A stretch of DNA of 64,000 nt, taken from NCBI RefSeq assembly GCF_000444995.1, contig NC_022041.1, positions 3,041,501 to 3,105,500 on the forward strand. Reading direction: 5' to 3'. Source of the stretch: Paracoccus aminophilus JCM 7686 (GTDB taxonomy: Bacteria; Pseudomonadota; Alphaproteobacteria; Rhodobacterales; Rhodobacteraceae). The notes under the pieces were generated by a model. That model did no database searches. It was not told where the DNA came from and worked only from the letters and a program-made list of their open reading frames with translations. Positions within the stretch are counted from its first letter, which is position 1. The number at the start of each line of letters is the position of its first letter. Shown here piece after piece: positions 9,077 to 18,199 of the stretch. A program made the translations under genes and the position numbers.

Positions 9077-9250
9077 GCCAGGGCGCATCCTTCGTCGAGC
9101 ATCTTCCGTCGCATACCGCGCCGCTTCAACAGAACCGACCGGCCAAGGTCAAGGGAATTTGCCGATTTCCGAGGAAAGATCCAGCGAAATGCACCCGCCG
9201 CCGAATTCAGGGCCTCCACCGCACCAAGGCTGGCGGCCCCGGGGCTGCGC

Positions 9251-10219
9251 TTAGCTGACCCGACGCAAAGGCGTGGCAAGGACCGTCCTGCGGTCCTGAT
9301 CGATCAGATAGCCCGCGACGGCGGCCAGCGGCAAAGCCGCGGCGACGCCCGGTCCTTGCACCTGCGCGACGCCGATCTGGGTGACGAAAGCAAGCTCACC
9401 CGGAGCCGCGATCGCGGCGGCCGAAACCTCAAGATCGAGATGCTCGGCCAGAGCCATAACCGCCAAAATCATGCGTTGCTTATCGCTGTCGCGGTCACAG
9501 TCGCGCAGGAAGGGCTCTCCCAGACGCAGGCGACGCAGGCCTTGCGGTTGGGATTTCGCCAAAGCCGTCGCGATGCCGCCAGCCCCGCCAATCCCGAATT
9601 CGTCGAACTCGACGCCGCAACCCGCCGCAGCCAGTCGGTGGAGCGCGCCAAGCCGCTCACGCTCGGACCCGCCGCCTGCCCCGCCCGCGACCGAGACAAT
9701 AAGCCGCATCGGGGGCACGTCCTGACGGTCAAGCTCCCACAGGAGCAGATCCGCGAGCAAGGGCTCGGCCAGAAGCTGATCGGGCAGACGCAGGGTGAGC
9801 GCATCGACCCCGACGGCGGCCCGGTCCCATTGCCGCATCGCGGTCAGCCCTTGGGACAGCGCGGTGCGGGTCAGGTCCAGAAGCTGCGGTCCGTCGAGAT
9901 GGAGAAGGTAGTCGTTCGCGCCGAGCAGTCCGATTTCCGGATCGTTCAAACGCGGCTCAAGCTCTAGCCCGATGATGCCGCCGGTATCGGTGCAACGGTG
10001 GGGATGAAACCACAGCTCGACATATTCTTCGGCATAAAGCGGAACCGCTGGCGCCCCGAGCGAGGCCCCTTCGGGCAGGTCCATGAGGTCCTCAAGCCAT
10101 TGGCGCATTTCGCGCCCACGGTGCTTGGCCGGCCGCAGCCCCGCCTCTGTCTCAACTGGGGCCAAAAGCGCGGCGCGCCGCCCGACAAAGCCCATCAACC
10201 GCGCCAGAATTCGTTTCAT
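9251..10219 (-). CDS. Degenerate EAL-domain protein
   Basis: 322 residues with the outline of a cyclic-di-GMP phosphodiesterase EAL domain from about residue 60 to the end. GLELEPR (84-90) stands where GxEALxR is expected; FDEFGIG (205-211) replaces DDFGTG; LRLGEPF (231-237) replaces the lysine-containing KxDxxF; and SAAAIAAPGE (266-275) replaces EGVExxxE. The catalytic lysine, one metal-binding aspartate and the ExVE glutamate are therefore missing, so I infer no phosphodiesterase activity; a ligand-binding or scaffolding role is possible. The ATG at 10219 follows GGGGTTGGGA. It lies between ttcA and yidC with gaps of 60 and 174 bases. Confidence 0.75.
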   Translation of the reverse strand: MKRILARLMGFVGRRAALLAPVETEAGLRPAKHRGREMRQWLEDLMDLPEGASLGAPAVPLYAEEYVELWFHPHRCTDTGGIIGLELEPRLNDPEIGLLGANDYLLHLDGPQLLDLTRTALSQGLTAMRQWDRAAVGVDALTLRLPDQLLAEPLLADLLLWELDRQDVPPMRLIVSVAGGAGGGSERERLGALHRLAAAGCGVEFDEFGIGGAGGIATALAKSQPQGLRRLRLGEPFLRDCDRDSDKQRMILAVMALAEHLDLEVSAAAIAAPGELAFVTQIGVAQVQGPGVAAALPLAAVAGYLIDQDRRTVLATPLRRVS

Positions 10220-10279
10220 TCCCAACCCCGAATCAGATCCGTTACAGGACGAATCTGCACGAGCCGGGTTGTCGTTCCG

Positions 10280-11191
10280 TTAATGTTCGCGCAGCTTCGG
10301 CACAGAATCGTCACTCTTGGTAAATTCACCCGGGTCGAGGTCGGTGAAATCGAAGAGTTTCGGATCGGGCAGATGCGACGGGCGCACATTCATCAGCGCG
10401 CGGAACATCACCTGACGCCGCCCCGGAGACCGGCTTTCCCACTCGTTGAGCAGCTTCTTCACCTGCATCCGCTGAAGCCCTTCCTGCGAGCCGCAAAGCG
10501 TGCAGGGGATGATCGGATAATCCATCGCGCGGGCAAATTTCTCGCAATCGGCCTCGGCGATGAAGGCAAGCGGGCGCAGCACGTTCAGATCGCCCTCTTC
10601 GTTCAGCAGCTTCGGCGGCATCGAGGCCAGACGCCCGCCGTGGAAGAGATTCATGAAAAATGTCTCGAGAATATCGTCGCGGTGATGCCCGAGAACCACG
10701 GCAGAGCAACCCTCTTCCCGCGCGATCCGGTAGAGATTGCCGCGACGCAGGCGCGAACACAGCGCGCACATGGTCTGACCTTCCGGCACCTTGGCCTTCA
10801 CCACCGAATAGGTGTCCTGATATTCGATGCGATGGGCGACCTGACGCGCGCTCAGAAACTCGGGCAGGACGGTCGCGGGAAAGCCCGGTTGGCCCTGATC
10901 GAGATTGCAGGCCAACAGCTCGACCGGCAAAAGCCCGCGCCATTTCAGCTCATGGAGCACGGCAAGCATCGTATAGCTGTCCTTGCCGCCCGACAGACAG
11001 ACCAGCCATTTGTCGCCCGGACGGACCATGTCATAGGTCTCGATCGCGGCGCGGACATCGCGGACCAGACGCTTGCGCAGCTTGCGAAACTCGGTCGAGC
11101 TGGGCGCGCCGTAAAACAGCGGATGGATCTCGGCGCCGTCGGCCAAAACCTCGTCGCGGTCGTCGATGTCGATCGGGTCTGGCGCGTTCAT
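10280..11191 (-). CDS. ttcA: tRNA 2-thiocytidine(32) synthetase TtcA
   Basis: Thiolates cytidine 32 in certain tRNAs. The PP-loop [13 protein letters not shown] (around residue 65), a CALC pair and a later CTLC pair are present; these cysteines hold the Fe-S cluster in the family. Also seen is [15 protein letters not shown], which is strongly diagnostic. The length of 303 aa is normal. The start overlaps yidD by four bases, so it is part of the rnpA-yidD-ttcA run. The two tRNA-Arg(ACG) genes nearby encode a species that carries s2C32 in E. coli; that link is suggestive only. Confidence 0.96.
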   Translation of the reverse strand: MNAPDPIDIDDRDEVLADGAEIHPLFYGAPSSTEFRKLRKRLVRDVRAAIETYDMVRPGDKWLVCLSGGKDSYTMLAVLHELKWRGLLPVELLACNLDQGQPGFPATVLPEFLSARQVAHRIEYQDTYSVVKAKVPEGQTMCALCSRLRRGNLYRIAREEGCSAVVLGHHRDDILETFFMNLFHGGRLASMPPKLLNEEGDLNVLRPLAFIAEADCEKFARAMDYPIIPCTLCGSQEGLQRMQVKKLLNEWESRSPGRRQVMFRALMNVRPSHLPDPKLFDFTDLDPGEFTKSDDSVPKLREH

Positions 11192-11478
11192 GGCTTGCTC
11201 CGCTTGTCAGATGTGGTCGGCTCGGATTGGCTGTCGTCGGGCGTGCCGTGATCAGGCGTGCCGGGCACCGGGTCATAGCCCTGCCCGCCCCAGGGATGAC
11301 AGCGGCAAATCCGCCGCGCGGTCAGCCAGCCGCCATAGAGGCCGCCGTGCCGGTCGAGCGCCTCGAGCGCATAGGCCGAGCAGGTCGGCTGGAAGCGGCA
11401 GGCATGGCCGACCCAGGGGCTCAGGACCAGCCGATAGGCCCGAACCGGCAGGGCCAGCACATGGGCGAGCGGGCTCAT
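11188..11478 (-). CDS. yidD: Membrane protein insertion efficiency factor YidD
   Basis: Small membrane-associated protein that assists YidC-dependent insertion. [30 protein letters not shown] and a following [15 protein letters not shown] are the family signature. The product is 96 residues, with a hydrophilic tail after the conserved core. It overlaps rnpA upstream and ttcA downstream by four bases each. Confidence 0.95.
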   Translation of the reverse strand: MSPLAHVLALPVRAYRLVLSPWVGHACRFQPTCSAYALEALDRHGGLYGGWLTARRICRCHPWGGQGYDPVPGTPDHGTPDDSQSEPTTSDKRSKP

Positions 11479-11927
11479 GCCCGCGATCCCTCGCGCGCCC
11501 CATCGCTCTGGGTCGAGCTTCTCTGGGACGAATTTCCTTTGGCCGAATCCCCCCGCGCCGAGTCGGCAGCACGGGAATCGGGCTTTTTCGGGGCATGGAT
11601 CCGCGTGAGCGCCTCGTGGAGATCGCGGCGCAGATCGGCGAAATCGCGGCTGACCGTGGCATTCGGGCGCCCGACCAGCACATAATCCCAGCCCGATTTG
11701 GCAAGGCCCGGCATGATTTCACGCGCGAGTGCGCGCAGACGGCGCTTGGCGCGGTTGCGCGCCACGGCATTGCCGATCTTTTTCGAGCAGGTGTAGCCCA
11801 CGCGAATGACCGCGCTCCCCGTCTCTTCGGGGGCACGGCGCCGCGCCTGCAGCAAGAAGCCCGCCGCACCCTGACGGCGCGCCGAGGCCGCCCGCAGGAA
11901 ATCGGGACGGTTCTTGAGGGTTTCCAT
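11475..11927 (-). CDS. rnpA: Ribonuclease P protein component
   Basis: Protein subunit of RNase P, which matures tRNA 5' ends. The signature GNAVARNRAKRRLRALAREI sits at about residues 57-76, preceded by RVGYTCSKKI. I take the ATG at 11927, with GAGG a few bases upstream, giving 150 aa that begin METLKNRPDF; the frame stays open to an ATG at 12032, which would add 35 low-complexity residues and is also preceded by a purine-rich site. Both occur in related annotations. The C-terminus is a Ser/Asp-rich tail (after residue 110) that overlaps yidD. Confidence 0.92.
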   Translation of the reverse strand: METLKNRPDFLRAASARRQGAAGFLLQARRRAPEETGSAVIRVGYTCSKKIGNAVARNRAKRRLRALAREIMPGLAKSGWDYVLVGRPNATVSRDFADLRRDLHEALTRIHAPKKPDSRAADSARGDSAKGNSSQRSSTQSDGAREGSRA

Positions 11928-12061
11928 CGCCACCTCGGCAGAAGCACAAGCAGAAATAGCTGATGCCGCCGTGCCAGAGCCCGACGACACAACCTGACGG
12001 TCAGCGGCGGGAGGCAGCGGCGGCATCGGCATAAGCCTTTCTTGCGCCCGAGGGCGAAGAA

Positions 12062-12199
12062 TTACGCCGACAGGCTCTTACGGCCCTTGGCGCGACGAGC
12101 GTTCAGCACGCGACGGCCACCTTTGGTTGCCATGCGCGCGCGGAAGCCGTGACGACGGGCGCGAACCAGGTTCGACGGCTGGTAGGTGCGTTTCGACAT
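12062..12199 (-). CDS. rpmH: 50S ribosomal protein L34
   Basis: 45 residues, very basic, beginning [19 protein letters not shown] and ending GRKSLSA, the invariant L34 pattern. It is too short for most ORF cut-offs. First gene of the rpmH-rnpA-yidD-ttcA run, behind its own promoter about 80 bases upstream. Confidence 0.97.
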   Translation of the reverse strand: MSKRTYQPSNLVRARRHGFRARMATKGGRRVLNARRAKGRKSLSA

Positions 12200-12276
12200 C
12201 GTTCAAACTCCGGGGTCAAGGCGCGCGACAATGTGGGACAACCCCACGAGCAAGCGCCGGTCTATTCGAGGCTCGC

Positions 12277-12305
12277 TGGATAGTCGGCCCTTGGACCCGA
12301 GTCAA
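12277..12305 (-). promoter_or_regulatory. Promoter of rpmH
   Basis: On the minus strand TTGACT (12305-12300) and TATCCA (12282-12277) are separated by 17 bases. Transcription should begin near 12270, giving a leader of about 70 bases before the rpmH ATG at 12199. Confidence 0.65.
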
Positions 12306-12465
12306 CCACTGAAACCGGGCATTACGGGCATTTTCTCGGCGGATCTTTGCATGATACCCTGTTTAAGGGAACCAACTCACCCTCACGCTTGTTTGAACTG
12401 CGCGTGTGAAGGGCATATGTCCTACACCACGCCGCCGGATCTCGCGGCGAATGATAAAGGTTGAG

Positions 12466-13896
12466 ATGTCGCTGAACACCCTATCCGGTCGCTTTGCGCT
12501 GCTGACGGGCATTTTCGTCCTTTTGGCCGAATTGCTCATCGTGTTCCCGTCGATCTCGAACTTCCGCCTCTATGCGCTCGAATCGCGGCTGGAGCGGGCG
12601 CAGATCGCGTCCCTTGCGCTTCTGGCGACCGACGAATCGCTGGCGAGCGATCTTGAATCCGAGCTTCTCGAGAATGCCGAGGTCTTCAACGTCGTCTTGC
12701 GCCGCAACGACATCCGCCAGCTTGTGCTCTCCTCGCCGATCCCCGGACCGATCGCCGCGACCTATGATTTGCGCGAACAGCCGTTCTGGACGGCGATCCA
12801 TGACGCGATCGTCCAGATCGCCACGCCCGAGAATCGCGTGATCCGGGTTATTGGTGCGCCGGTGAAGCAAGCGGGCCAGCTCATCGAGATCACGATGGAC
12901 ACCGCCACTTTGCGCCATGACATGATCGATTACGGGCTGCGGATGCTGCTCATTTCGGCGGCTTTCGCGATCATTACGGCGATCTTGCTGAATATCGTGG
13001 CGCAACGGATGCTGCTGGTGCCGATCCGGCGCGTCATCAATCACATGACAGCCTATGCCAATGCGCCCGAGGATGCGCGCTCGATCATCACGCCGACCGC
13101 GCGGCTCTCGGAACTCAACGAGGCCGAGGTGGCGCTGGCGGCGATGCAAAAGACGGTGACCTCTGCGCTCAAGCAAAAGGCGCGGCTCGCGCAGCTTGGT
13201 CAGGCAGTGGCGCGCATCAGCCACGATCTGCGCAACATTCTAACCACCGCCCAGCTTTTCGCCGACCGGCTCGAGGCAAGCGAGGATCCGGCGGTGCGCC
13301 GGGCCGCGCCGAAGCTGGTGAATTCGATCACGCGCGCCATCAACCTGTGCGAAACCACCCTCGCCTTCGGCAAGGCGGAAGAGCCCTCGCCGATTCTGTC
13401 GCGGTTCAATCTCGCAGCTCTGGTGAGCGAGGTGGTCGAGGCCGAATCGATGAACAGCGGCGCGTCCGAGGACGGGGCCGAGGTCGAATTTCTGACCGAT
13501 GTCGCGCCGAATGTGATGATCCGCGCCGACCGCGACCAGTTGAACCGCGTCCTGAGCAATCTCGTGCGCAATGCCCGTCAGGCGATCCAGGGCACGCGCA
13601 AACCCGGCACGATCGAGATCAGCGGCGGCGAGGATGATGCCGAATGGTGGATCCGCGTCGGCGACACCGGCCCCGGCCTGCCTGCCAAGGCGCGCGAATT
13701 CCTGTTCCAGCCCTTCTCGGGCGGCTCGCGCAAGGGCGGGACCGGGCTTGGCCTTGCGATTGCAGCGGATCTTGTGCGCAACCACGGCGGCAAGCTCGAA
13801 CTGTTGCGCACGGACGAGGAAGGCACGGAATTCCGGCTGGCGCTGCCACGCGAGCTGGCGGGCATTCAGGTGCAAGAGCCCGCGCTGACGCTGTGA
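12466..13896 (+). CDS. Orphan sensor histidine kinase
   Basis: 476-residue membrane kinase. Helix 1 is about residues 10-30, a periplasmic sensor region follows, helix 2 is about 160-180 (MLLISAAFAIITAILLNIV), then a HAMP-like linker. The phospho-accepting His253 is in ARISHDLRN; the N box is NLVRNARQA, with GDTGPGLP and GTGLGLAIA as G boxes. No response regulator gene adjoins it, so its partner is unknown. AAAGG lies six bases before the ATG at 12466; ATGs at 12451 and 12406 have poorer sites. It is divergent from rpmH and followed by tRNA-Arg. Confidence 0.9.
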   Translation: MSLNTLSGRFALLTGIFVLLAELLIVFPSISNFRLYALESRLERAQIASLALLATDESLASDLESELLENAEVFNVVLRRNDIRQLVLSSPIPGPIAATYDLREQPFWTAIHDAIVQIATPENRVIRVIGAPVKQAGQLIEITMDTATLRHDMIDYGLRMLLISAAFAIITAILLNIVAQRMLLVPIRRVINHMTAYANAPEDARSIITPTARLSELNEAEVALAAMQKTVTSALKQKARLAQLGQAVARISHDLRNILTTAQLFADRLEASEDPAVRRAAPKLVNSITRAINLCETTLAFGKAEEPSPILSRFNLAALVSEVVEAESMNSGASEDGAEVEFLTDVAPNVMIRADRDQLNRVLSNLVRNARQAIQGTRKPGTIEISGGEDDAEWWIRVGDTGPGLPAKAREFLFQPFSGGSRKGGTGLGLAIAADLVRNHGGKLELLRTDEEGTEFRLALPRELAGIQVQEPALTL

Positions 13897-13971
13897 CCGC
13901 CCCGGTCAGAAGAGATACCGCCGCCCCGCAGGCTCGGGCTCAAGAGTTTTCCCGAAACTGGAATTTTCCTC

Positions 13972-14000
13972 TTGCGGCCCCCGGAGCTGGCGCATAGATA
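13972..14000 (+). promoter_or_regulatory. Promoter of the first tRNA-Arg
   Basis: TTGCGG (13972-13977) and TAGATA (13995-14000) are separated by 17 bases and end 11 bases before the tRNA. Confidence 0.65.
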
Positions 14001-14011
14001 ACGCCCATCGC

Positions 14012-14088
14012 GGACCCGTAGCTCAGCTGGATAGAGCATCAGACTACGAATCTGAGGGCCGGGCGTTCGAATCGCTCCGGGTCCGCCA
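14012..14088 (+). tRNA. tRNA-Arg (anticodon ACG), copy 1
   Basis: 77 nt with acceptor GGACCCG/CGGGTCC, anticodon stem TCAGA/TCTGA with loop CTACGAA, T-arm and encoded GCCA end. The ACG anticodon would be converted to ICG and read CGU, CGC and CGA. It is identical to the copy at 14295. Confidence 0.96.
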
Positions 14089-14254
14089 TTTCCTCCCCCC
14101 TCAAACCACACTTCGCGCAGCATCCTTTTGGTGCTGCATTCGCCTGTGCGACCACCCTTTCGGGGCGTCACGGCTGTCGCATTCGCCTGCGCCGCCCCCT
14201 TCCCGAAAAAGCGTATCCGGGCGCGAAATGTCACCAAAATGTTGCAGGATTCGC

Positions 14255-14283
14255 TTGCGCCCGCCAGCGCCACGCACTAGACA
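14255..14283 (+). promoter_or_regulatory. Promoter of the second tRNA-Arg
   Basis: TTGCGC (14255-14260) and TAGACA (14278-14283), 17 bases apart, precede the second tRNA at the same distance as in copy 1, so each copy appears to have its own promoter. Confidence 0.6.
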
Positions 14284-14294
14284 CAGCGCCATGC

Positions 14295-14371
14295 GGACCC
14301 GTAGCTCAGCTGGATAGAGCATCAGACTACGAATCTGAGGGCCGGGCGTTCGAATCGCTCCGGGTCCGCCA
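14295..14371 (+). tRNA. tRNA-Arg (anticodon ACG), copy 2
   Basis: Identical 77-nt copy of the tRNA at 14012. The 206-base spacer between the copies contains no gene that I can support; a small hairpin GCAGCA/TGCTGC lies at about 14116-14137. Confidence 0.96.
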
Positions 14372-14457
14372 TTTCCCCCTCTCTTTACGACCAGATTGCG
14401 ATCTCGCGCCTGCATTCGCATGACCACGTCGATCTGCCACCTCTATCCGCATGTGAA

Positions 14458-14486
14458 AACAGCGCAACCTTGCGGGTCGCGCTGTT
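14458..14486 (-). terminator. Probable terminator of ptsP
   Basis: AACAGCGC/GCGCTGTT with a 13-base partly paired interior. On the minus strand it is followed by a short T-run, 46 bases after the ptsP stop. Confidence 0.55.
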
Positions 14487-14532
14487 CTTGGTCTTGTGTG
14501 GTGCTTGGTTAACCCGCAGGCCGCGTTGCCGA

Positions 14533-16776
14533 TTACTGGCGGGCGAGCCAATCGGTGATCACCGGGCGCAGGTTCGAGATCCCGCGGTCGCGCGCATCGT
14601 CGATCTGGGCGCGCAGAGCCTGAAGGTTGACGCGCCGGATCAGGTGTTTGACCGGGCCAATCGAGGCCGGACGCATCGAGAGACGCCGAAAGCCAAGCGC
14701 GGCGAAGGTCACCGCCTCAATCGGACGACCCGCATCCTCGCCGCAGAACGAGACCGGCACCTCGGCCTCGGCACAGCGCGCGAGGATCAGCTCGAGGAAG
14801 GTCAGATAAGGCGCGCTCAGCGTGTCATAACGGCGGCGCACGCGCTCATTCTCGCGGTCGGCGGCAAAGAAGAACTGCTTGAGATCATTGCCGCCGATCG
14901 AGATGAAATCGCACATCTCGAAGAAACGCTTGGGCGCATAGGCCATCGAGGGCGTCTCGATCATCGCGCCGACGCGCAGATCGGTCGGCATCCCGTGGCC
15001 AAGGCGCTGCTCGCGCGCGACCGATTCCATCAAGATGCGGTAGGCATCCTCGAATTCGCTCATCTCGGCGACGAAGGGGAACATGACGTAAAGCGGGCGG
15101 CCCACCGCGGCGCGGATCAGCGCCTGAAGCTGCATTTTCAGCACGCCGGTCTTATCGAGCCCGACGCGGATCGCGCGCCAGCCCATCGCGGGATTGGGTT
15201 CGTCCTGCGGCTTCATATAGGGCAAGACCTTGTCCGAGCCGATGTCGAGCGTGCGAAACATCACCGGCCGTCCCAGCGCGGAATCGAGCACATGCGAGTA
15301 AAGCTGCGCCAGCTCGCGCCGACGCGGCACATGGGTCCGGGTCAGGAATTGCAGCTCGGTCCGGAAGAGGCCAACCCCCTCCGCGCCCGAGTTCTGCAAG
15401 CTCGGCAGATCGGCCATCAGCCCGGCATTCATGTAAAGCTGCACCGTCTCGCCGCACAGCGAGGCGGCGGGCAGATCGCGCAGGCCCGCATAGCGCTTTT
15501 GCGCCTCGGCCTGCATCGCCACCTTGTCGCGGAAGGCGGCGGCAATGGTTTCTTCAGGGCGCAGATGCACGGTGCCCATATCTCCGTCGACCAGAATCGG
15601 GTCGCCGTTCAACGCTTCAGAGGTGATCCGGGCTGCATGGATGACCAGCGGGATCGCTAACGATCGCGCGACCACGGTGGCATGACTGCCGACCGAGCCC
15701 TCTTCCAGCACCACGCCCTTGAGCTTGCGGCCATAGTCCAGAAGCTCGGCTGGACCGATATTGCGCGCGACAAGGATCGGATTTTCCGGCATTTCCGCGC
15801 CGGTATCCTTGCCCTGCCCAGTCAGGATGCGCAAAAGCCGGTTCGAGAGATCATCAAGATCATGCAGGCGGTCACGCAGATAGGGATCGGCCGCGCTTTC
15901 GAGCCGCGAGCGGGCGAGCGATTGCTCTTTCTCGACGGCGGCTTCGGCGGAGAGGCCAAGGTCTATGTCCTCTTCCATCCGGCGCAGCCAGCTGCGGGAA
16001 TGGGCGAAGAGGCGATAAGCCTCCATCACCTCGGTATATTCCTTGCCCGCCGCATCCGAGGCCGCGAGCATTGCATCGACATTGCTGCGCAGCATGGCGA
16101 CGGCATCATTCAGCCGCGCGCGTTCCTTCTGCGGATCATCGCCGACGGGATTGGTGATGACGACGCGCGGCTCATGCAGCCAGACCCGACCCTCAGCCGC
16201 GCCCTCCTGCCCCGAGGCGCCACGGAAGATCTGGGCAAAGCGATGCTGCATCTGCGGCGCATCCGAGCCCTGATCGAGAAAAGCGCCAAGCTCGGCCATC
16301 TCGGCCAGAACCATGGCCACGACCTCAAGCCCGTAGATATCGTCTTCAGTAAACGGCTCGGCCACGCGCGACTGGACGACCAGCACGCCCAGTTTCTCGC
16401 CCACGCGCTGGATCGGCACGCCAAGGAAGCTCGGGAAAACCTCTTCGCCGGTCTCGGGCATATAGCGGAAACCGGGTTCGGCGGGGGCATTGGCGGTGTT
16501 GATCGAGCGTCCGCTTTTGGCGACGCGGCCCACCAGCCCCTCGCCCAGACGCAGGCGGGTCTTGTGGACCGACTGGGACTTCAGCCCCTCGGTCGCGCAA
16601 AGCTCAAGCGTATCGGTATCGCGGAACAGATAGACCGAGCACACTTCGGTGCCCATCGAATCGGCGATATGGGTGGTGATGTCGTCCAGGCGGTCTTGAC
16701 CACCGCCCGGCGCGGCAAGGGTCTCGCGCAACCGCCTGAGCAGTTTGCGCGAGTCGCTGTCACTGCGTCCTGCCAT
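14533..16776 (-). CDS. ptsP: Phosphoenolpyruvate--protein phosphotransferase PtsP (enzyme I-Ntr)
   Basis: First enzyme of the nitrogen-type phosphotransferase relay, passing phosphate from PEP to NPr and on to EIIA-Ntr. The GAF domain is about residues 20-165, followed by the PEP-utilising N-terminal and mobile domains with the phospho-histidine in GSHATVVARSL, and the TIM-barrel PEP-binding domain with SIGGNDLKQF and the catalytic cysteine in CGEDAG. At 747 residues it matches GAF-containing EI-Ntr. It starts 30 bases after the lysC stop, the usual Rhodobacterales pair. Confidence 0.96.
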   Translation of the reverse strand: MAGRSDSDSRKLLRRLRETLAAPGGGQDRLDDITTHIADSMGTEVCSVYLFRDTDTLELCATEGLKSQSVHKTRLRLGEGLVGRVAKSGRSINTANAPAEPGFRYMPETGEEVFPSFLGVPIQRVGEKLGVLVVQSRVAEPFTEDDIYGLEVVAMVLAEMAELGAFLDQGSDAPQMQHRFAQIFRGASGQEGAAEGRVWLHEPRVVITNPVGDDPQKERARLNDAVAMLRSNVDAMLAASDAAGKEYTEVMEAYRLFAHSRSWLRRMEEDIDLGLSAEAAVEKEQSLARSRLESAADPYLRDRLHDLDDLSNRLLRILTGQGKDTGAEMPENPILVARNIGPAELLDYGRKLKGVVLEEGSVGSHATVVARSLAIPLVIHAARITSEALNGDPILVDGDMGTVHLRPEETIAAAFRDKVAMQAEAQKRYAGLRDLPAASLCGETVQLYMNAGLMADLPSLQNSGAEGVGLFRTELQFLTRTHVPRRRELAQLYSHVLDSALGRPVMFRTLDIGSDKVLPYMKPQDEPNPAMGWRAIRVGLDKTGVLKMQLQALIRAAVGRPLYVMFPFVAEMSEFEDAYRILMESVAREQRLGHGMPTDLRVGAMIETPSMAYAPKRFFEMCDFISIGGNDLKQFFFAADRENERVRRRYDTLSAPYLTFLELILARCAEAEVPVSFCGEDAGRPIEAVTFAALGFRRLSMRPASIGPVKHLIRRVNLQALRAQIDDARDRGISNLRPVITDWLARQ

Positions 16777-16806
16777 ACTTCCTCGCCTGTGGTTCAGGCC
16801 CGGAGA

Positions 16807-18063
16807 TCAGGCCTTTTCAAGATCAAATGCATCATGCAGCGCCTGCACCGCAAGTTCCATATACTTGCGGTCGATCAGCACCGAAATCTTGATCTCCGAG
16901 GTGGAGATGACCTTGATGTTGATGTTCTCATCGGCCAGCGCCTTGAACATCCGCGCCGCGACGCCTGCGTGCGAACGCATGCCGATGCCGACGACCGAGA
17001 CCTTGGCGACCTCGGAATCGACGACCAGCTCGTCATAGGCGATGGTGCCGGCGGCTTTCGCCTCTTCCATCGCCTTCTTGGCGCGGGCGACCTGATTGAC
17101 CGGGCAAGAGAAGGTCATGTCGGTCACCGAACCCGGGTGATCGTCATAATCCTTTTCCGAGATGTTCTGGACGATCATATCGACGTTCACGCCAGCATCG
17201 GCCAGAGGCGCGAAGATCGCGGCCGAGATGCCCGGCTTATCCTCGACAGTGACCAGCGTGATCTTGGCTTCTTCGCGCGAATAGGCGACGCCGCTTACGA
17301 CTTTCGATTCCATGATTTCATCCTCATCGCAGACCAGCGTGCCCGACATCTCGTCGGTTTCCTCGAAGGACGAGAGCACGCGCAGGCGGACGTTGTAACG
17401 CATTGCCAGCTCGACCGAACGGGTCTGAAGCACTTTCGCCCCAAGGCTGGCCAGTTCGAGCATTTCCTCGAAGGCAATCTTTTCAAGCTTGCGCGCTTTC
17501 GAGGTGATGCGGGGATCGGTGGTATAGATGCCATCGACATCGGTGTAGATGTCGCAGCGATCAGCCTCGAAGGCGGCGGCAAAGGCCACGGCGGTCGTAT
17601 CCGAGCCACCCCGGCCAAGCGTGGTGATGCGGCCCTCGGGCGAGAGGCCCTGGAAGCCCGCGACCACGGCGACCTTCATGCCCTCGGCGAATTTCGCGTC
17701 AAGGTTGGTGCGCGGAATGTCGAGGAAGCGCGCCGAAGAGTGCTGCGCGGTGGTGTGGATCGGCACCTGCCAACCCTGCCAGCTGCGCGCCGGAACGCCC
17801 ATTTCCTGCAAACGCAGCGCCATCAGACCCGCGGTGATATTCTCACCCGAGGCGACGACCGCGTCATATTCACGCGCATCGAACAAGGGCGAGGTCTGCT
17901 CGACCCAGCCCACCAACTCATTTGTCTTGCCAGACATGGCGCTGACGATAACAATGACGTCGTAACCGCGATCAACTTCACGCTGCACTTTTTGGGCGGC
18001 GTTTTTGATACGGTCCAGATCAGCGACAGAAGTGCCGCCGAATTTCATCACCAGAAGCGGCAT
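16807..18063 (-). CDS. lysC: Aspartate kinase
   Basis: Phosphorylates aspartate, the entry step to lysine, threonine and methionine. MPLLVMKFGGTSV opens the amino acid kinase domain, GRGGSDTTAVA lies near residue 150, and two ACT domains occupy the last about 150 residues (VEDKPGISAAIF and VGIGMRSHAGVAARMF), so feedback inhibition by end products is expected. Length 418 aa. The ATG at 18063 is fixed by the conserved N-terminus even though the frame stays open upstream. It is co-transcribed with ptsP. Confidence 0.96.
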   Translation of the reverse strand: MPLLVMKFGGTSVADLDRIKNAAQKVQREVDRGYDVIVIVSAMSGKTNELVGWVEQTSPLFDAREYDAVVASGENITAGLMALRLQEMGVPARSWQGWQVPIHTTAQHSSARFLDIPRTNLDAKFAEGMKVAVVAGFQGLSPEGRITTLGRGGSDTTAVAFAAAFEADRCDIYTDVDGIYTTDPRITSKARKLEKIAFEEMLELASLGAKVLQTRSVELAMRYNVRLRVLSSFEETDEMSGTLVCDEDEIMESKVVSGVAYSREEAKITLVTVEDKPGISAAIFAPLADAGVNVDMIVQNISEKDYDDHPGSVTDMTFSCPVNQVARAKKAMEEAKAAGTIAYDELVVDSEVAKVSVVGIGMRSHAGVAARMFKALADENINIKVISTSEIKISVLIDRKYMELAVQALHDAFDLEKA

Positions 18064-18199
18064 TTCTTGCCCCCAGTAGCCCAAGATATACGGAGTGCCT
18101 TCTAGGGGGCGGTTCAAGCTTCCGCAAGGGCGGATCGCTCGGATCCCAAAGGCGCCGCCCGCTTTGCCGCGCGCAGGCCCGAACGGGCCGCTTTGCGCG

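Noticed and set aside
7196..9967. A 923-codon plus-strand frame opposite yidC
   Set aside because: Arg/His/Asp-rich shadow translation spanning three real minus-strand genes.
12186..12464. Plus-strand frame opposite the rpmH leader
   Set aside because: Overlaps the rpmH gene start and promoter region; no domain or binding site.
14101..14427. Minus-strand frame over tRNA-Arg
   Set aside because: Contains the known antisense-tRNA peptide pattern (GAIRTPGPQIRSL) and is not a gene.
18160..18199. Terminator for the Rhs operon at GGCCC/GGGCC
   Set aside because: Five-base stem and no T-run, so not supportable.
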